NCBI GenBank assembly: GCA_015075635.1
Contig: JABTUA010000001.1
Coordinates: 2,418,001 to 2,482,000 of the forward strand
Direction of reading: 5' to 3'
Source of the DNA: Polyangiaceae bacterium
GTDB taxonomy: Bacteria; Myxococcota_A; Polyangia; Polyangiales; Polyangiaceae
DNA length: 64,000 nt
Part shown: positions 61,884 through 64,000 of the stretch, in pieces
How positions within the stretch are numbered: the first letter of the stretch is position 1
How the letters are laid out: every line of letters starts with the position of its first letter
Notes under the pieces: generated by a model
Database searches by the model: none
Told to the model about the DNA's origin: nothing
What the model saw: the letters and a program-made list of their open reading frames with translations, nothing else
Made by a program: the position numbers and the translations under genes

Positions 61884-62876
61884 ATGCAGCTCCGGTACGC
61901 GAGCCCCGCGCGCCTCGAGTTCCGCAAGCGCGGCAGCTGGGGCGCGCCCGTGATCACGGCCATCCTGCTGGGTCTCTTCGCGCTCACGCCCCTACTCGCG
62001 CCGGGGCCCGTCACCAGCTCGCGTGCCGCGTTCGCGCTGCTGCTCGGGCTCGTGGCCCTCGCGCTCGTCCTGCTCGCCCGGCCTCGCGAGCGCAACGTTC
62101 GCATCGCGCTCGACGCCGGTGTGATCGAGGCCGCCGACCAGAGCTTCCCCTTGGCCCGCGCGCGCGCCATCGCCCTCACCTCCGGCGGGTCCACGCTCGA
62201 GGCGGCACCGTTCGCTCGTTATCGCGCCGAGCTCGTCATCGACGGCGGCGAGCGGCTGGTCGTGCTCGAGAGCGCAGACCCAGCGCGCGTGCTCCGCGAC
62301 CTCGGCCGCACGCTCGGTTACCTGCCGCTGCCGGTGACGCCCGGCTGGGGCCTCGGCGTCGGCGCGGAGCCCTGGCGCAGGCACCCGCCCCCCGCGCGGC
62401 GCGAGCTCGGTGCTCCCATCGAGGAGCGCGGTCGCCCCGGCGAGAGCGAGCTCGGTGCCGGCCTGTGCGTGCTCGGCGGCGCAGTCGTGGTCGGCACGGT
62501 GATGGCGCTCTTGCACAACGCGCGCTTCCAGCGCGGCGAGGCATCGGCGTGGCTGAGCTACCTGCTCTCGGCCCTCTTGCTCGGCTTCATCGTTCTGCTC
62601 GGCTGCTTCATGGTCAGCGACCGAGTGAGCGCGCGCCTCCAAGGAGCCGAGCTCGTGATCGAGCGCCGCGCCCTCGGGATCGTCTGGTCGCGCCTCTGCG
62701 TGCCCGCACCGCGCCTCGGCGCGGTGCACGCGGTGGGCCTGGTGCCCGGCGAGCCCCGCCACCTGCTCGTCGAGGCGGGCGACGAGCTCTTCTCGATTGC
62801 CTTCGTCGGTGAAGGCGCGACGCGCCTGGCGGCTCGGATCGCGAGCTGGACCGCGGCGGCTACTCCCCGACCCTGA
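61884..62876 (+). CDS. Membrane protein of unknown function
   Basis: 330 aa from the ATG at 61884. Four likely membrane helices in two hairpins: VITAILLGLFALTPLLA and AFALLLGLVALALVLLA near residues 24-66, then LGAGLCVLGGAVVVGTVMALL and LSYLLSALLLGFIVLLGCFM near 195-245. The loops have a repeated pattern (IALDAGVIEAADQSFPLARA; LVIERRALGIVWSRL), like a duplicated PH-like domain. Family not recognised. Its end overlaps the convergent gene by 17 bp. Confidence 0.7.
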   Translation: MQLRYASPARLEFRKRGSWGAPVITAILLGLFALTPLLAPGPVTSSRAAFALLLGLVALALVLLARPRERNVRIALDAGVIEAADQSFPLARARAIALTSGGSTLEAAPFARYRAELVIDGGERLVVLESADPARVLRDLGRTLGYLPLPVTPGWGLGVGAEPWRRHPPPARRELGAPIEERGRPGESELGAGLCVLGGAVVVGTVMALLHNARFQRGEASAWLSYLLSALLLGFIVLLGCFMVSDRVSARLQGAELVIERRALGIVWSRLCVPAPRLGAVHAVGLVPGEPRHLLVEAGDELFSIAFVGEGATRLAARIASWTAAATPRP

Positions 62877-63300
62877 GCGTGCCGGGCACGCAGCTCTTCT
62901 CGATGGTCGTGGGATTGCCCCGCGGCGGCAGGATGTCGAGCTTGATGCTCTCGCCCGCCCGGCAGCTGATCTCGCCGACGTAGGGAGTGTTTCCCACCTT
63001 CGTCCCATTCACTCTGAGCTCGGAGCGATCCGCTCCTAGGGTGACCACCAGCGGCAACCTCAGCGTGGTGCCGGACTTGACCACCGAGCCGGCGGGGCGC
63101 GGCGGCGGCGCCGCGCTCGCGGACGCGGCCGGCGGCGGCGGGGGCCGGGCGGGCGGTGCGCCTTCGTCCAGGGTGGGTGCGCGCTCACGCACCGCGAACA
63201 GCACCCCGGCGGTGCCGAACCGCGCGCCGACCAGCGCCAGCATGCCGGCGGCGACGAGCTGAGCGACGCCGCTGGCGCGGATCACGGCAGCTCGGATCAT
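62860..63300 (-). CDS. Small membrane protein with PEGA-like domain
   Basis: 146 aa, ATG overlapping the ATPase stop (ATGA). One N-terminal helix (VAQLVAAGMLALVGARFGTA), a Pro/Ala-rich linker, and a small beta domain (LRLPLVVTLGADRSELRVNG; TPYVGEISCRAGESIKLDI) with the layout of PEGA domains. Coupling to a GspE/PilB-type ATPase suggests a role in that secretion or pilus system. Confidence 0.65.
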   Translation of the reverse strand: MIRAAVIRASGVAQLVAAGMLALVGARFGTAGVLFAVRERAPTLDEGAPPARPPPPPAASASAAPPPRPAGSVVKSGTTLRLPLVVTLGADRSELRVNGTKVGNTPYVGEISCRAGESIKLDILPPRGNPTTIEKSCVPGTLRVGE

Positions 63301-64000
63301 CCCGCCACCCTCAGCACCTCGAGCAGCGAGGTCTCGCCGCGCTGGGCTCTCGACAGGCCGTCGCGCAGGAGCGGCGTCATGCCCTCCGACACGGCGAGCT
63401 GGTGCAGCTCGTTCGTCGGCACGCGCGCGTTGATGGCGCGCCGGACCGGCTCGTTCAAGATGAGCAGCTCCGCGATCGGCAGGCGCCCGGTGAAGCCCTG
63501 CCCCTCGCAGAAGTCGCAGCCGACGTGCTCGAAGTACTGACCGGCGGGCAGCACGATGCCGGCCTGCGCGAAGCGGTCGGTGATCATGGCATCGGGCTTG
63601 GCCTCGCGCCGGCAGGCCGTGCAGAGCGTGCGGACGAGCCGCTGCGACAGGCAGCCCACCGTCGCGCTCGCCAGGATGAAGGGCTCGATGCCCATCTCGA
63701 CCAGGCGCGCGAACACGCCCGCGGCGCTCTGGCCGTGCACCGTGGTCAAGATCAGGTGCCCGGTCAGGCCGGCTTGCATCGCGATCTCCGCGGTCTCCTT
63801 GTCGCGGATCTCGCCGACCATCAGCACGTTGGGATCCTGGCGCAGCACGCTGCGCAGGGTCCCGGCGAAGGTCATGCCCGCCTTCGGGTGCATCTGCGTC
63901 TGGGTTGCGAACGGCAGCTCGAGCTCGATGGGATCTTCGAGCGTGACCATGGTGGTGGTCCGGCCGCGGTTCAGGGAGATCTGCTTGAGTGCCGCGTACA
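63297..64000 (-). CDS. GspE/PilB-type secretion ATPase, C-terminal part
   Basis: Partial: the 5' end lies right of the window. Visible features: the Asp box MVTLEDPIE, then GEIRDKETAEIAMQAGLTGH and LILTTVHGQSA as His box, and a four-Cys zinc module (CTACRREAK and, 34 residues on, CDFCEGQGFTGR). This is the PilB/GspE layout of pilus-assembly or type II secretion ATPases. Which system cannot be told without the N-terminus. It is coupled to the PEGA-like gene by ATGA. Confidence 0.9.
   Translation of the reverse strand, partial: YAALKQISLNRGRTTTMVTLEDPIELELPFATQTQMHPKAGMTFAGTLRSVLRQDPNVLMVGEIRDKETAEIAMQAGLTGHLILTTVHGQSAAGVFARLVEMGIEPFILASATVGCLSQRLVRTLCTACRREAKPDAMITDRFAQAGIVLPAGQYFEHVGCDFCEGQGFTGRLPIAELLILNEPVRRAINARVPTNELHQLAVSEGMTPLLRDGLSRAQRGETSLLEVLRVAG

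Noticed and set aside
1..64000. tRNA, rRNA or riboswitch genes
   Set aside because: I looked for tRNA-like cloverleaf ends and found none in the gaps, all of which are under 300 bp.

Overview
The window is very GC-rich, almost wall-to-wall coding DNA from a myxobacterium-like organism (Myxococcota, most likely Polyangiales). The evidence is indirect but consistent. There are three Ser/Thr protein kinases, many short lipoproteins with Gly/Ser or Asp/Ala-rich linkers, Cys-rich surface proteins with MopE-like Asp/Cys motifs, and two proteins with a MYXO-CTERM-type sorting tail. GTG starts and 4-bp stop/start overlaps are frequent. I see no rRNA, tRNA, CRISPR array, transposase or prophage gene. 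No stretch over 300 bp lacks a gene.

Layout. 1-958: the end of a sugar ABC importer (two permeases). 960-4684: a compact redox or nitric-oxide-type module with a polytopic haem-copper-oxidase-like membrane protein, a TetR regulator fused to two DUF2249-like domains, a divergent hemerythrin, and TesB thioesterase. A 22-bp palindrome sits over the regulator start. 4.9-8.3 kb: a receptor kinase, an unknown protein and a TPR-like exported protein. 8.3-14 kb: a TonB-like protein, a membrane HExxH peptidase and a Lon-family AAA+ protein. 14-18.9 kb: a lipoprotein coupled to hisB-hisH-hisA, then a TPR/AIM24 protein and pgsA. 18.9-21.3 kb: two tandem lipoproteins, an isolated FliQ/SctS-type export subunit and an EpmA-like lysyl ligase. 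21.3-28.4 kb: an alpha/beta-hydrolase lipoprotein, apt, surE, a second kinase, and monothiol glutaredoxin with BolA. 28.4-38 kb: a DUF4139 lipoprotein, two uncharacterised coupled genes, and envelope proteins including a three-gene GTGA-overlapped operon. 38-48 kb: lipoproteins (one with a c-type haem motif), ferrochelatase, an SDR, P5C dehydrogenase and a ten-repeat Cys-rich lipoprotein. 48-50.7 kb: a divergent RtcB-family protein and 6-phosphogluconate dehydrogenase. 50.9-64 kb: a lipoprotein, a large C-terminal-kinase protein, a carrier, a chemoreceptor, an L,D-transpeptidase lipoprotein, and a GspE/PilB-type ATPase running off the right edge.

The points most worth following are these. The Lon-family protein has Met where the catalytic Lys should be, although its serine is kept. 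The RtcB-like protein keeps the ligase His motifs but has an altered metal/Cys loop. The TetR-DUF2249 regulator, palindrome and hemerythrin form a candidate sensor circuit. The FliQ/SctS subunit is stranded in a lipoprotein operon. Two genes may start at CTG codons overlapping the upstream stop as CTGA.

Functional calls come from motifs read by eye and from family knowledge. No database search was run, so unknown genes are described rather than named.
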